Positions 1-8,124 are shown, numbered from the stretch's first letter. The stretch: 40,590 nt of DNA from an uncultured Eubacteriales bacterium (GCA_934444645.1 CAKSCV010000024.1:1-40590); one strand, 5' to 3'. Numbers and translations: made by a program. Notes: a model not told the origin generated them from the sequence alone.

Positions 1-354
1 TTTGAATCGTCCCCGGAGTCCAGAGGTTCGCAAACCTCTGGTGTACTTTTGGTACTTTTCGTACACGCGAAAAGTACCAAAAACGTTCCTTTCGCAGGAA
101 GTTTCGAGGTTTCGCAAACCTCGAATCAGCACACCGCAGCCGCAGCTTCGCACCGCAACAATTAAAACCTTTTTAAGGAAGCTCCGAGGTTTCGCAAACC
201 TCGAATCAGCACACAAAAACAACAATTGCGCACTAACAAACTTAAATCCTTCCGCCGCCTTACGCCAGTGTCCCTGCCGGGACGGCACACTCCGTGTGCT
301 TTTTGCCGCCTTTGGCGGCACTATCTTTGTTGCAGATGCAACAAAGACTCGCCG
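1..354 (+). repeat. Repeat island 1 (partial): right arm of hairpin-module array
   Basis: This is the right half of a mosaic repeat island whose central element lies off the window; the first bases TTTGAATC are that element's terminus. Reading outward: a junction with an 11-bp-arm palindrome (20-41), a 15-bp A/T-rich hairpin (47-61 with 68-82, loop TACACG), two copies of the CGAGGTTTCGCAAACCTCG palindrome (105-123, 185-203, 80 bp apart) each followed by AATCAGCACAC, then a double G/C hairpin (270-283 GTCCCTGCCGGGAC; 285-299 GCACACTCCGTGTGC), GCCGCC-TTT-GGCGGC (305-319) and CTTTGTTGCA-GA-TGCAACAAAG (325-346). It abuts the 3' end of the RNase J gene, whose transcript probably ends in these hairpins. 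Open frames here show no conservation with the other islands and I do not call them. Confidence 0.8.
325..346. terminator. Perfect hairpin just past the RNase J stop
   Basis: A 10-bp perfect stem with a 2-nt loop lies 9 bases beyond the stop of the minus-strand RNase J gene, followed at 305-319 by a second GCCGCC/GGCGGC hairpin. There is no long U-tract, so intrinsic termination is uncertain; they may only be part of the repeat island, where the equivalent pair recurs with altered bases near 20870-20910. Confidence 0.4.
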
Positions 355-2058
355 CTAAACCTCCATGATGACCGGCAGAATCATCGGCTTGCGCTTGGTA
401 ATGCCGTATATGTGCGTCGTGAGCGCATCCTTGATGCGTCCCTTGATGGTGTTCCATTCGTCAATGTTGCTGTCAAAGCATTTTTCAATGGTCTCTAACG
501 CAATGCCGCGTAAGCTGTCCATGAGCTCCTCGGCTTCCTTGACATAGACAAAGCCGCGTGAAACAATGTCCGGGCCGGATAAGATCTCTTTGGTTTCAAA
601 GCTGATGGTCGCTACCACCACGATCAAGCCATCCTGTGCCAAGTGCCGACGGTCGCGAAGCACCACGCTGCCGACATCGCCGACACCCAGTCCGTCAATG
701 AGCACCTTCCCGGCTTGCACATGATCCTGCGTGCGAATACCGCTTTCGGATACTTCAATCACCATGCCGAGTTCCGGAATCACAATGTTGCTTCGATCCA
801 CACCCATCTCTTGAGCCAAATCCGAATGCGCCTTCAAATGACGGTATTCGCCGTGGATCGGGATAAAATATTTCGGCTTGACAAGCGATAAGATTAGCTT
901 TAATTCTTCTTGGCAGGCGTGGCCCGATACATGAACATCCGCAACCGCATCATTCAAAAGTGTAACACCTTTTTTGAGCAGTTCGTTGACAATTTTGTTG
1001 ACTAATTTTTCATTACCCGGAATGGTGGAGGCCGAAATGACCACTAAATCCGAATCGGACAGCGAAACCTTGTCGTGCTCCGCAAAGGCCATGCGATACA
1101 GCGCACTCATCGGCTCACCCTGTGAACCGGTCGTGATGATGGTCAATTCCTCCGGCTTGAAGCGCTTGATCTCATTGATATCGACAAGCGTGCCTTCGGG
1201 AATGTCCATATAACCGAATTTCTGCGCGGCGGCAATGATGTTTAGCATACTGCGGCCGGTGAGAGCCACTTTTCTTCCGTATTTATGCGAATAGTCAATG
1301 ATCTGCTGAACGCGGTGGACATTGGAGGAGAACGTTGCGATGACAATGCGTTTGTCGCAGCCGCGGAAAATGTGGTCAAGCGATTTTCCGACCTTGCGTT
1401 CCGACATGGTAAAGCCGGGACGTTCGGCATTGGTGGATTCGCCGAGCATGGCGAGAACGCCTTGTTTGCCGAGTTCGCCGAAACGGGTCAAATTGATGAC
1501 ATCGCCTTGAATCGGTGTGAGGTCGATTTTGAAGTCGCCGGTGCAGATGACAGTGCCGGCCGGGCAGGTAACGGCGATCGCGCAGGAATCGGCAATCGAG
1601 TGATTCACACGGATAAATTCGGCGTGGAAAAATTTTCCCAAATCAATGGTGTCGCCGGCGTTGACCTGATTGAGAGTAACGGCTTTTTCAAGCCCGTGTT
1701 CGATGAGCTTGCCTTCGACGATACCGAGCGTGAGAAGCGTTCCGTAAACCGGGACGTTCAACAGGCGAAGCACATAGGGCAGGGCGCCAATGTGATCTTC
1801 ATGCCCGTGTGTTAAGAGAATGCCAAGGACTTTATCGGCATTTTCTTCGAGATAAGCCGTGTCCGGGATGACGAGGTCAACGCCGAGCATACTTTCGTCA
1901 GGAAAGCCGAGACCGCAGTCAATGACGAGAATTTCGTCTTCGTATTCAATGGCGGTCATGTTTCTGCCGATCTCGCCGAGACCGCCGAGCGGAATAATTT
2001 TCACTTTTTCGTTTTTGTTTTTTTTGTTTCGCGGCAATCGATTACCGTTTCTTGCCAT
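355..2058 (-). CDS. rnj: Ribonuclease J (metallo-beta-lactamase/beta-CASP RNase)
   Basis: 567-residue ribonuclease J, the 5'-to-3' exo- and endoribonuclease of Firmicutes RNA turnover and rRNA/mRNA maturation; cytoplasmic. The beta-lactamase metal site HGHEDHIG is at residues 84-91 (H84, H86, D88, H89), after a basic, Asn/Lys-rich N-terminus. A beta-CASP domain follows, with SGHA and HGEYRHL motifs supplying later metal ligands, then the short C-terminal domain. Length matches the family (about 555). The ATG at 2058 is preceded by AAAGGATG, a good ribosome-binding site. J1 and J2 cannot be separated without a tree. The gene sits alone between two repeat islands. Its leader (2059-2130) contains an AGACGTCC/GGGACGTCT hairpin of unknown role. 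Confidence 0.95.
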   Translation of the reverse strand: MARNGNRLPRNKKNKNEKVKIIPLGGLGEIGRNMTAIEYEDEILVIDCGLGFPDESMLGVDLVIPDTAYLEENADKVLGILLTHGHEDHIGALPYVLRLLNVPVYGTLLTLGIVEGKLIEHGLEKAVTLNQVNAGDTIDLGKFFHAEFIRVNHSIADSCAIAVTCPAGTVICTGDFKIDLTPIQGDVINLTRFGELGKQGVLAMLGESTNAERPGFTMSERKVGKSLDHIFRGCDKRIVIATFSSNVHRVQQIIDYSHKYGRKVALTGRSMLNIIAAAQKFGYMDIPEGTLVDINEIKRFKPEELTIITTGSQGEPMSALYRMAFAEHDKVSLSDSDLVVISASTIPGNEKLVNKIVNELLKKGVTLLNDAVADVHVSGHACQEELKLILSLVKPKYFIPIHGEYRHLKAHSDLAQEMGVDRSNIVIPELGMVIEVSESGIRTQDHVQAGKVLIDGLGVGDVGSVVLRDRRHLAQDGLIVVVATISFETKEILSGPDIVSRGFVYVKEAEELMDSLRGIALETIEKCFDSNIDEWNTIKGRIKDALTTHIYGITKRKPMILPVIMEV

Positions 2059-2082
2059 AATATCATCCTTTCAGAGTATAAC

Positions 2083-2112
2083 GAGAAAGACGTCCGGAAA
2101 AAGGGGACGTCT
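2083..2112 (-). other. Hairpin in the RNase J leader
   Basis: On the minus strand the leader carries AGACGTCCcc...ccGGACGTCT, an 8-bp stem ending about 25 bases before the start codon and followed by TTTCTCGTT. It could be a weak attenuator or an RNA-stability element; nothing else supports a role. Confidence 0.3.
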
Positions 2113-2204
2113 GCCCGGTTTTTCGGGCGACTGGTGGAGTTGTATGTATATCCGAGACGGCGGGAGTCGTCTTAAAATAACGAAGTTTGTTTGTGTAAAT
2201 ATGT

Positions 2205-3650
2205 GAAGCTGCGGCTGCAGCGCGCTGATTCGAGGTTTGGAAAACCTCGAAACTCCCGGAAGGGAGTTTTTGCACGCAAGGCGTGCTGCTCCGAATGGGG
2301 CAAAGCTTTCGCGAAGCGGAAAGCCTTAAAAGGAGTTAATTGGATTGCACGAAGTTGTTATCTATGTGTGCTGATCCGAGGTTCGCAGAACCTTGATGCT
2401 CCCTGAAAAAGGTTTTAATTGTTGCGGTGCGAAGATGTCACTGTGGTGGGCTGAATCGAGGTTTGCAGAACCTCGAAGCTCTCTGCAAAGGAGACGTTTT
2501 TCGTACTTTTCGCGTGTACGAAAAGTACCAAAAGTACACCAGAGGTTTGCGAACCTCTGGACTCCGGGGACGATTCAAATCGCCGGTCGATACGTGATTT
2601 TTTCTGAAATGACCGGCATTCATCAAGTAACCGGTTTTGCGAAAAGCTGCAACTTCGCCGGGTATCGCCGGCAATGATTTGAATCGGTGCGACGCTCCGG
2701 CTTTACAGCACAAAATTAGAGCGAAGAGCAAAAGAACAGCCGCATTCTTTGCAAACAGTAGGTTAAGGGTGGTGCGAATGGGAGGTGGAGGGTGGAAAAG
2801 GGGTGTTTTGGATGGAAAAAAGGAAAGGGGTGTGCAAATGAAGGGCTTTTGGTTTGTGAAAATGGAAATTTTTGCGGACAGCGAAGAAAGGCACGTGCAA
2901 AAGAAGTTTTTTGTGCGTAAAAAACGGCTTTGAGTGAAGTTCGTAAAGCTTTCTGCTAATGAAATTTTCTTGATTCGCGAAAAAGGCGTTTTTTCGGCTC
3001 ATGCAAAGCAAACCGAAAAAGAAAAGTTTTTTATCAACACAGCAAAACTCAATTTCCCACCGCAACAAAGCTAACGAGCAGTCACAAATTTTATCCGCGA
3101 AAACCTGCTGTGAGCTTGCTGTAAAACAACTGTTTTTCGAAAAACATCGGTCTTGCGTCTGCACTACGGTAACCCTTTCGCACCGATTCAAAGCCTTTAC
3201 GCCGGCGTTTTTCGGACAAAACCGGTTTCGGCATGAGCCGCCGGAAAGCTTTACAAAATCTTTTCCGACAGAGCTTTGAATCGTCCCCGGAGTCCAGAGG
3301 TTCGCAAACCTCTGGCGTGCTTTTTGGTTCTTTTTGCACGACGCAAAAAGAACGTAAAAACGTCCCTTTCGCAGGGAGTTCCGAGGTTCTGCAAACCTTG
3401 AATCAGCTCACCCAAACAACAACTTTCCACTAACAAAATTAAATCCTTTTGAAACTTTCCGCTTCGCAGAAAGTTTGTCCCTGCCGGGACGGCACACTCC
3501 GTGTGCTTTTTTCGGCGGCATAGCCGCCAAAGGCGTTCCCTGCCGGGAACTTTTCCATACTTTTTGTAGGGCACAAAAAGTATGACAAAAAAGCCTTTGT
3601 CCCTGCCGGGACAGCACACTCCGTGTGCTTTTTCGCCGCCCTTGTCTCCT
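2205..3650. repeat. Repeat island 2 (complete): left arm, central element, right arm
   Basis: Complete mosaic island between RNase J and the cobW operon. The left arm (2205-2571) runs in reverse orientation: palindromes at 2231-2249, 2377-2395, 2457-2475 and 2539-2560, plus AAACTCCC-GGAA-GGGAGTTT (2250-2269) and GCACGC-AAG-GCGTGC (2272-2286). The central element is 2572-3282. The right arm (3283-3650) carries palindromes at 3294-3315 and 3382-3400, A/T hairpins at 3327-3353 and 3556-3584, and three G/C hairpins (3477-3490, 3535-3550, 3599-3612), two of them (3477 and 3599) followed by GCACAC/GTGTGC (3492-3506 and 3614-3628). The two arms are inverted copies of one module order, making the island a large pseudo-palindrome. 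Bases 3650-3781 hold small hairpins (for example GGCGG-CTTTT-CCGCC) and no gene. Confidence 0.8.
2572..3282 (-). repeat. Central repeat element, copy A (711 bp)
   Basis: Bounded by GATTCAAA (2572) and TTTGAATC (to 3282). In reverse orientation to copies B and C. Each end carries a roughly 100-115 bp module closed by a 10-bp perfect inverted repeat (GATTCAAAGC/GCTTTGAATC at one end, GATTCAAATC/GATTTGAATC at the other). The A/T-rich middle reads in all copies as runs of TTTTTGCACAAA-like text. No reading frame is kept between copies, so it is probably non-coding. Confidence 0.8.
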
Positions 3651-3781
3651 TGAAACATGGTCGCCTTGCTCACATCCGTTCGCAATTCTCCCTGTTTCGG
3701 CGGTCTCAGACGCACAAAAACTTGCCACCGGCAACTTTTTGCACGTCCGAGCAGCATTCTCCGGCGGCTTTTCCGCCTCTT

Positions 3782-4744
3782 TCAGACGGCTACCTCCGGG
3801 TCGGCAGGCTCGGCACGCTTGACCGCATTCGCATAAAGCACCGGCCCGTGTCCGCCGCGATATAAGCGGTGTGCCTCAAAAACAATTTTCGCCGTCAAAT
3901 AAATCCAATCGTTCGACTTGTATTTTGCTGCCGTGTCGCATTTGCATAACATTCCCTTGAACTGAATGTCCTCCGAGCAGCATAACATGAGCTTCCGTCC
4001 GACAACCATCTCGCCGGGCTGTAAGCTCTTGTTCTTGGCGACCATCACATGGATCCGAACTGTCTTGCCCTCATAGGCCTCCGGCTTTTCCGCAAAATCC
4101 GCTACCCAGAATGCATAGTCCTCGTCTGCAATTTCGATAATCGGCGCATTCATGTCATAAGGCGGCGGATCTTCGATATCATCATATTCCACTTCGCCGT
4201 TCTTATATTCATACGCAATGTTTGTTTTGCGGCTGACGGCACGCACGATCTTGTGAAAGGCCTGCTTGTCCAAATTCTTCTCATCCGCACGGTTGAATAC
4301 CACAAGCTCACAGCTTTTGAGCTTGTCATACACAAGACTGCGCATATTGGCATTGTAATTTAGGAATGTCCCGGCTTCGGCAAACAGAATCTCCTGATAG
4401 ACTAACCACCCGTCCGGCAGCGCACTGTAAAAACGGTCAAGCATCCACATGCCGTTGTATTCCACAACGACGCGGTCAATGTCGTATTTGTCCTGTAACT
4501 TGGATAAATACGCACTTGTCAATTCATCCGGCGAATCCACATTTACCGCATGAAACGAACCCATATCACCCTTGAAGCGCGACGGATCGTATTCCTCGAT
4601 ACCCTCCTCGCAAACCAGCAACAGCGTGTTTTCGCCGTTGTTGAAACGCGGATCTTCAAAGGTCTCTTGAATAAACTTGGTCTTTCCGGCTTCCAAAAAT
4701 CCGGTAAACAGATAAACAGGGATCTCTCTTGCATTTGTGTTCAT
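3782..4744 (-). CDS. CobW-like GTPase with DUF1980-like C-terminal domain
   Basis: 320-residue G3E-family GTPase related to CobW metal chaperones. The P-loop GFLEAGKTKF is at residues 15-24 and the base-recognition motif appears as NRAD (151-154). It lacks the CxCC metal motif of the upstream protein. The C-terminal third (about 200-310) has the look of DUF1980/YcgQ domains: an IIEIADEDY strand and an R-K-L-M-L-C-C motif with the Cys pair at 255-256, then CKC at 267-269. It is the second gene of an operon, 38 bp after the His-rich CobW. The ATG at 4744 follows AAAGGA. Inference: metal delivery or sensing, perhaps zinc. In other Firmicutes DUF1980 proteins sit beside a permease; none is present here. 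Confidence 0.8.
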   Translation of the reverse strand: MNTNAREIPVYLFTGFLEAGKTKFIQETFEDPRFNNGENTLLLVCEEGIEEYDPSRFKGDMGSFHAVNVDSPDELTSAYLSKLQDKYDIDRVVVEYNGMWMLDRFYSALPDGWLVYQEILFAEAGTFLNYNANMRSLVYDKLKSCELVVFNRADEKNLDKQAFHKIVRAVSRKTNIAYEYKNGEVEYDDIEDPPPYDMNAPIIEIADEDYAFWVADFAEKPEAYEGKTVRIHVMVAKNKSLQPGEMVVGRKLMLCCSEDIQFKGMLCKCDTAAKYKSNDWIYLTAKIVFEAHRLYRGGHGPVLYANAVKRAEPADPEVAV

Positions 4745-4782
4745 GTGCTTTCTTATCCTTTCCCGAATTTTTCTCCTTATAC

Positions 4783-5913
4783 TTATATGCCGAAAACACC
4801 CGGAATCTTGTCGGTATCCAGCTTGGAACCGATCACACAGATCTTGCCGGTGATTTCCGATGTTCCGCGGCGAACATTGACCTCGCCCGGCACATAGTCA
4901 AAATGCGCCCATGTGCCGTCGGTTAACGGAACAATGCCTTTTGCGCGTAAAATCATGCCGCAGGTGTTCGGGTCGTCGAGCGACGCAAGAGAAGCACGCA
5001 AACCGTCTTCGGTGAATCTGTGCGCCGTTTCGGTGCCCCAGCTTGTAAAGACTTCGTCGGCATGATGGTGGTGATGGTCGTGGTCGTGGCAGCCGCAGGT
5101 GCAGCCGTCGCCATGTTCATGCTCGTGTTCATGCTCATCGTGGTCGTGGCCGCAGCAATGGTCGTGCTCATCATGGTCGTGATGGTGCTCATGGTCGTGT
5201 TCATGGTCGTGTTCATCGTGGTCATGCTCACAGCAATGGTCATGGTCGTGTTCGTCATGGCCATGATGATGCGCATGCTCCTCCTCGTGAAGCAGCTCGG
5301 CAAGCTCCTCCTCAAGCGACTTGGTGCTTTCCATAGCAGCTAAAATCTGTGCGCCGTCAAGCTCCTCCCACGGCGTTGTGATGATGGCTGCTTTGGCGTT
5401 ATGCTCACGAAGCATAGCGGTGCATTTTTCCAGCTTGTCCTCCGCCATGCCGGAGGTGCGGCTCAAAATAACGGTGCCGGCGTGTTCGACCTGGTCAAGG
5501 AAGAATTCGCCGAAATTCTTCATATACATCCGGCATTTTGCCGCGTCTACCACCGTTACGGCAGCATTTAACGCGGCTTTTCCGTTTTCTGCGTTCAGCA
5601 CGGCACGGGTAACGTCGCTGAGCTTGCCGACGCCGGACGGTTCGATCAAAATGCGGTCGGGCGCATATTCGTCGAGAACCTTGGCAAGCGCCTTGGTGAA
5701 ATCACCGACAAGACTGCAGCAAATGCAGCCGGAATTCATTTCGTTGACCTGAATGCCGGATTCTTTCATAAAGCCGCCGTCAATACCGGTCTCACCGAAT
5801 TCGTTTTCGATCAAAACGAGTTTTTCACCTTTATAGGCTTCTGCAATGAGTTTTTTGATAAGCGTGGTTTTGCCGGCACCGAGAAAGCCGGAAAAAATAT
5901 CGATTTTTGTCAT
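4783..5913 (-). CDS. CobW/G3E GTPase metallochaperone with His-rich insert
   Basis: 376-residue G3E GTPase (CobW/YjiA/ZNG1 type), cytoplasmic. P-loop GFLGAGKTT at 9-17 and the conserved metal site GCICC at 62-66. Residues about 213-284 form an extreme His/Asp/Glu tract with CC and CTCGC motifs, a likely multi-metal buffer, followed by the CobW C-terminal domain. The expected NKxD guanine motif is replaced by SRTS (151-154), which may change nucleotide preference. First gene of a two-gene operon; its own promoter is at 5968-5996. Such proteins supply Zn (sometimes Co or Ni) to client enzymes; the metal cannot be told from sequence. Confidence 0.88.
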   Translation of the reverse strand: MTKIDIFSGFLGAGKTTLIKKLIAEAYKGEKLVLIENEFGETGIDGGFMKESGIQVNEMNSGCICCSLVGDFTKALAKVLDEYAPDRILIEPSGVGKLSDVTRAVLNAENGKAALNAAVTVVDAAKCRMYMKNFGEFFLDQVEHAGTVILSRTSGMAEDKLEKCTAMLREHNAKAAIITTPWEELDGAQILAAMESTKSLEEELAELLHEEEHAHHHGHDEHDHDHCCEHDHDEHDHEHDHEHHHDHDEHDHCCGHDHDEHEHEHEHGDGCTCGCHDHDHHHHHADEVFTSWGTETAHRFTEDGLRASLASLDDPNTCGMILRAKGIVPLTDGTWAHFDYVPGEVNVRRGTSEITGKICVIGSKLDTDKIPGVFGI

Positions 5914-5944
5914 AAAATTTCATCTCCATGTTCGTATATGACAA

Positions 5945-5963
5945 GTTGCACTATATGCTCAAC
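5945..5963. promoter_or_regulatory. Imperfect dyad downstream of the cobW promoter
   Basis: GTTG-n11-CAAC imperfect inverted repeat lying just after the -10 box, where a repressor would block initiation. It does not match a Zur or Fur consensus I know, so metal control is only suggested by the gene it precedes. Confidence 0.25.
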
Positions 5964-5967
5964 CTAT

Positions 5968-5996
5968 ATTATATATCATTTTTTGCGAAAATGCAA
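5968..5996 (-). promoter_or_regulatory. Sigma-A promoter of the cobW operon
   Basis: TTGCAT, 17-bp spacer, TATAAT on the minus strand, giving a leader of about 50 nt before the ATG at 5913. Confidence 0.75.
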
Positions 5997-6015
5997 GGGC
6001 TGTCAGCAGAAATTT

Positions 6016-6052
6016 ACGCCGCATTCCGACGGTTTTCGACGAAATGCGGCGT
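6016..6052 (-). terminator. Hairpin after the GNAT gene
   Basis: ACGCCGCATT pairs perfectly with AATGCGGCGT (10 bp) around a 17-nt interior that can itself fold. On the minus strand it is followed by AAATTT only, so it is a modest terminator for the acetyltransferase gene. Confidence 0.5.
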
Positions 6053-6099
6053 TTTGTGCCGATTGTTGACGTTTGTTCATAGGTTTTTTACAAAAACAG

Positions 6100-6576
6100 T
6101 TATTCCGCCAACTTCTTTAACGTTTCACCCGTCACGCGGTACACGGTCCATTCGTCCATCGGTACCGCGCCAAGAGACCGGTAGAAATCGATACTCGGCG
6201 TGTTCCAGTCGAGGCAGCTCCATTCGAGCCTGCCGCAGCCGCGCTCGACGGCAATGGCGGCAAGCTTCTTCAGAATGGCTTTGCCGTAACCCTTGCCGCG
6301 GTATTCAGGCTTGACGAACAAATCCTCCAGATACAGCCCGGCTCTGCCCAAAAACGTCGAAAAATTATGAAAAAACAGCGCAAAACCGACCTCTTTGCCG
6401 TCGGCGACGGCAAAAATGACCTCGGCTTTCTGCTTGTCGAAGATCCATTCTTCGAGCAGCGCCTCATCGGCGACGACATCGTTCTCCATGTGTTCATAGG
6501 CAGCAAGGCCTTGGATGAATTCCAAAATCAAGGCGACATCCTTTCGTTCGGCCTTGCGGAATGTGACGGTATTCAT
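6100..6576 (-). CDS. GNAT N-acetyltransferase, diamine/spermidine acetyltransferase-like
   Basis: 158-residue single-domain GNAT enzyme transferring acetyl from acetyl-CoA to an amine. The acetyl-CoA loop is in LEDLFVKPEYRGKGYGKA (about 82-99; R-G-K-G-Y-G is the pyrophosphate-binding turn). The beta4-alpha3 arrangement and the C-terminal W-N-x-x-S-I-D-F-Y segment resemble SSAT/thialysine acetyltransferases, so a polyamine or small diamine is a likely substrate. The ATG at 6576 follows GGAGG at good spacing. Monocistronic; a -10-like TATACT lies at 6608-6613 with no clear -35. Substrate is inferred. Confidence 0.88.
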   Translation of the reverse strand: MNTVTFRKAERKDVALILEFIQGLAAYEHMENDVVADEALLEEWIFDKQKAEVIFAVADGKEVGFALFFHNFSTFLGRAGLYLEDLFVKPEYRGKGYGKAILKKLAAIAVERGCGRLEWSCLDWNTPSIDFYRSLGAVPMDEWTVYRVTGETLKKLAE

Positions 6577-6638
6577 TGAAAAACCTCCGTAAAACAGTAT
6601 TTATTTCAGTATAGCAAAAATCTGTGAAAAAATCTGCC

Positions 6639-6917
6639 GCAAAACGCAAAAGAAGCCGCCGCAAAAACGGTTCTTAAAGATTTCCGTAGAAAAACAACCC
6701 TTCCGTCACGCTTCGCGTGCCACCTTCCCTTACACAGGGACGGCAACTGTCGCCGCAGCCACTATCAGCGCACAAAGCTTTGCCTAAAAAACCGTTCCCT
6801 AATTTTCAACTTTCAATTGTCAATTTTCAATTATTGCAATTGCTTTGCTGGCTGAGGGATTGTTTACCGGGCGCAGAAATGCTTTTTGCGCAAAACGCAA
6901 AAGAAGCCGCCGCAAAA
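6639..6917. repeat. Intergenic stretch bounded by a 28-bp direct repeat
   Basis: 6577-6948 holds no gene. Bases 6639-6666 and 6890-6917 are an exact 28-bp direct repeat (core AAGAAGCCGCCGCAAAA), the second copy being the left arm of the terminator at 6901-6930. Between them, 6700-6760 is a low-complexity CACGCTTCGCGTG-type hairpin stretch and 6800-6845 is a string of TCAATTTTCAA-like units ending in TTGCAATTG. The arrangement looks like insertion of a small repeat between duplicated terminator sequence. Confidence 0.5.
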
Positions 6918-6930
6918 GCGGCAGCTTCTT
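6901..6930 (-). terminator. Intrinsic terminator of the first Gfo/Idh gene
   Basis: On the minus strand AAGAAGCTGCCGC, loop TTTT, GCGGCGGCTTCTT, followed by TTTGCGTTTTG. Thirteen-position stem with one mismatch; 18 bases after the stop codon. Confidence 0.8.
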
Positions 6931-6948
6931 GAAAAATCGGGTTTTGGC

Positions 6949-8124
6949 TTAGATTTCCGGAATTTCGATCTTGATTTCCTTGCCGGCAGCATGGCTCTTT
7001 GCGATACCGTCGATGATAGCCTGATTGTAGAGGATCTGGCTGGACGGAACGGGAGCGCCCTTGGACGGGTCGATGATAGCGTCGAGGAACGAACGGATCT
7101 TCTTGTCGAACAGGCTCATGCCGCTGTTGTCATGGAGAACCGGGATAACCGTTTCAACCGAAGAACCGGCAACCTGCGAGTAGATGGTCATCGGTCCGCC
7201 GACAGAGCCGTTCCAGCAGTCGGTAGACGGAATGCGAAGACCTGCTTTGGTACCGAGGATGATGGTATCGCCGGGGGTGTTGATGTTCATTGCCCAAGCA
7301 ATACGGAAGTCGAGGATAATATCGCCTTCGAGACGAACGAAAGCTGCGGCGAAGTCGTCAACGCCGAAAATGTCAGCGTATTCGGCCGGTCTGCCGCTTT
7401 CGGTAAAGGTGCTGGGGTTCTTGCCGAAGAAATCGGACTTGTAGCCGGAAACGGTGAGCGGCTTCGGATAGCCGATGGCGTTGAGAACCATATCGAGCGA
7501 GTAGCATCCGATATCACCGAGAGCACCGATACCGCCCTTATCCTTTTCGATGAAGGTGGTGCCGAACGGAGTCGGAATACCGCGACGGCGGCCGCCGCCG
7601 GTCTGGATGTAGTAAATTTTGCCGAGCTCGCCGGATTCAACGATCTTCTTGATCATCTGCATATTCGGGTCGAAACGCGGCTGGAAGCCGATGGTAAGAA
7701 CCTTGCCGCTCTTCTTTTCGGCTCTCATAACTTCAACAGCCTCTTCCGTGGTAACAGTGAACGGCTTTTCGAGCATAACGTTGATGCCTGCGTTAAGAGC
7801 GTGGATAGCACAGGGAGCGTGCTGGCAGTTGTAGGTGCAGATGCTGACGCCGTCGAGATCCTTTTCGTTGGCGATAAGCTCTTCGTCGCTGTTGTAGCAT
7901 CTTACGCCTTCAACGCCGTGCTTCTTGAAGAAAGCTTCGGCCTTGCCGGGAATGAGGTCGGCGCCTGCGACGATTTCAACGTCGGGCATATGCTTGTAGG
8001 CTTCCATATGAGCGTCTGCAATCCAGCCGGTACCGATGATACCGATCTTTAACTTTCTGCCGGCACCCTTGATTTCCTGTTTTGCGACCTGGTTCGGGTC
8101 GAGATTGGTGTTCGATGTAGCCAT
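6949..8124 (-). CDS. Gfo/Idh/MocA-family NAD(P)-dependent oxidoreductase (paralog 1)
   Basis: 391-residue dehydrogenase of the Gfo/Idh/MocA family. An N-terminal Rossmann fold has IGIIGTGWIADAHM (about 28-41); the catalytic EKP motif follows a CTYNCQHAPCA segment; the C-terminal alpha/beta sheet domain carries GGGRRRGIP and GDIGCYSLDM. Substrates in this family are sugars, inositols or related polyols; which one is not visible. It lies downstream of a close paralog (8277-9434) with a 152-bp gap containing a -10-like TATAAT at 8194-8199 on the minus strand, so it may have its own promoter. The ATG at 8124 follows AGGAGG. A 104-bp block is identical to the paralog (see findings). Confidence 0.9.
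   Translation of the reverse strand: MATSNTNLDPNQVAKQEIKGAGRKLKIGIIGTGWIADAHMEAYKHMPDVEIVAGADLIPGKAEAFFKKHGVEGVRCYNSDEELIANEKDLDGVSICTYNCQHAPCAIHALNAGINVMLEKPFTVTTEEAVEVMRAEKKSGKVLTIGFQPRFDPNMQMIKKIVESGELGKIYYIQTGGGRRRGIPTPFGTTFIEKDKGGIGALGDIGCYSLDMVLNAIGYPKPLTVSGYKSDFFGKNPSTFTESGRPAEYADIFGVDDFAAAFVRLEGDIILDFRIAWAMNINTPGDTIILGTKAGLRIPSTDCWNGSVGGPMTIYSQVAGSSVETVIPVLHDNSGMSLFDKKIRSFLDAIIDPSKGAPVPSSQILYNQAIIDGIAKSHAAGKEIKIEIPEI

Noticed and set aside
105..203. CRISPR-like look of regularly spaced palindromes
   Set aside because: Unit spacing is about 80 bp, the spacers are themselves repeated between islands, only two or three units occur in a row, and there are no cas genes.
2..358. 118-codon and similar open frames in all four islands, on both strands
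   Set aside because: They follow palindromic modules, lack ribosome sites and change frame between island copies; they are products of repeat structure, not genes.
5020..5343. Val/Met-rich plus-strand frame
   Set aside because: It is the antisense of the His-codon tract of the CobW gene.
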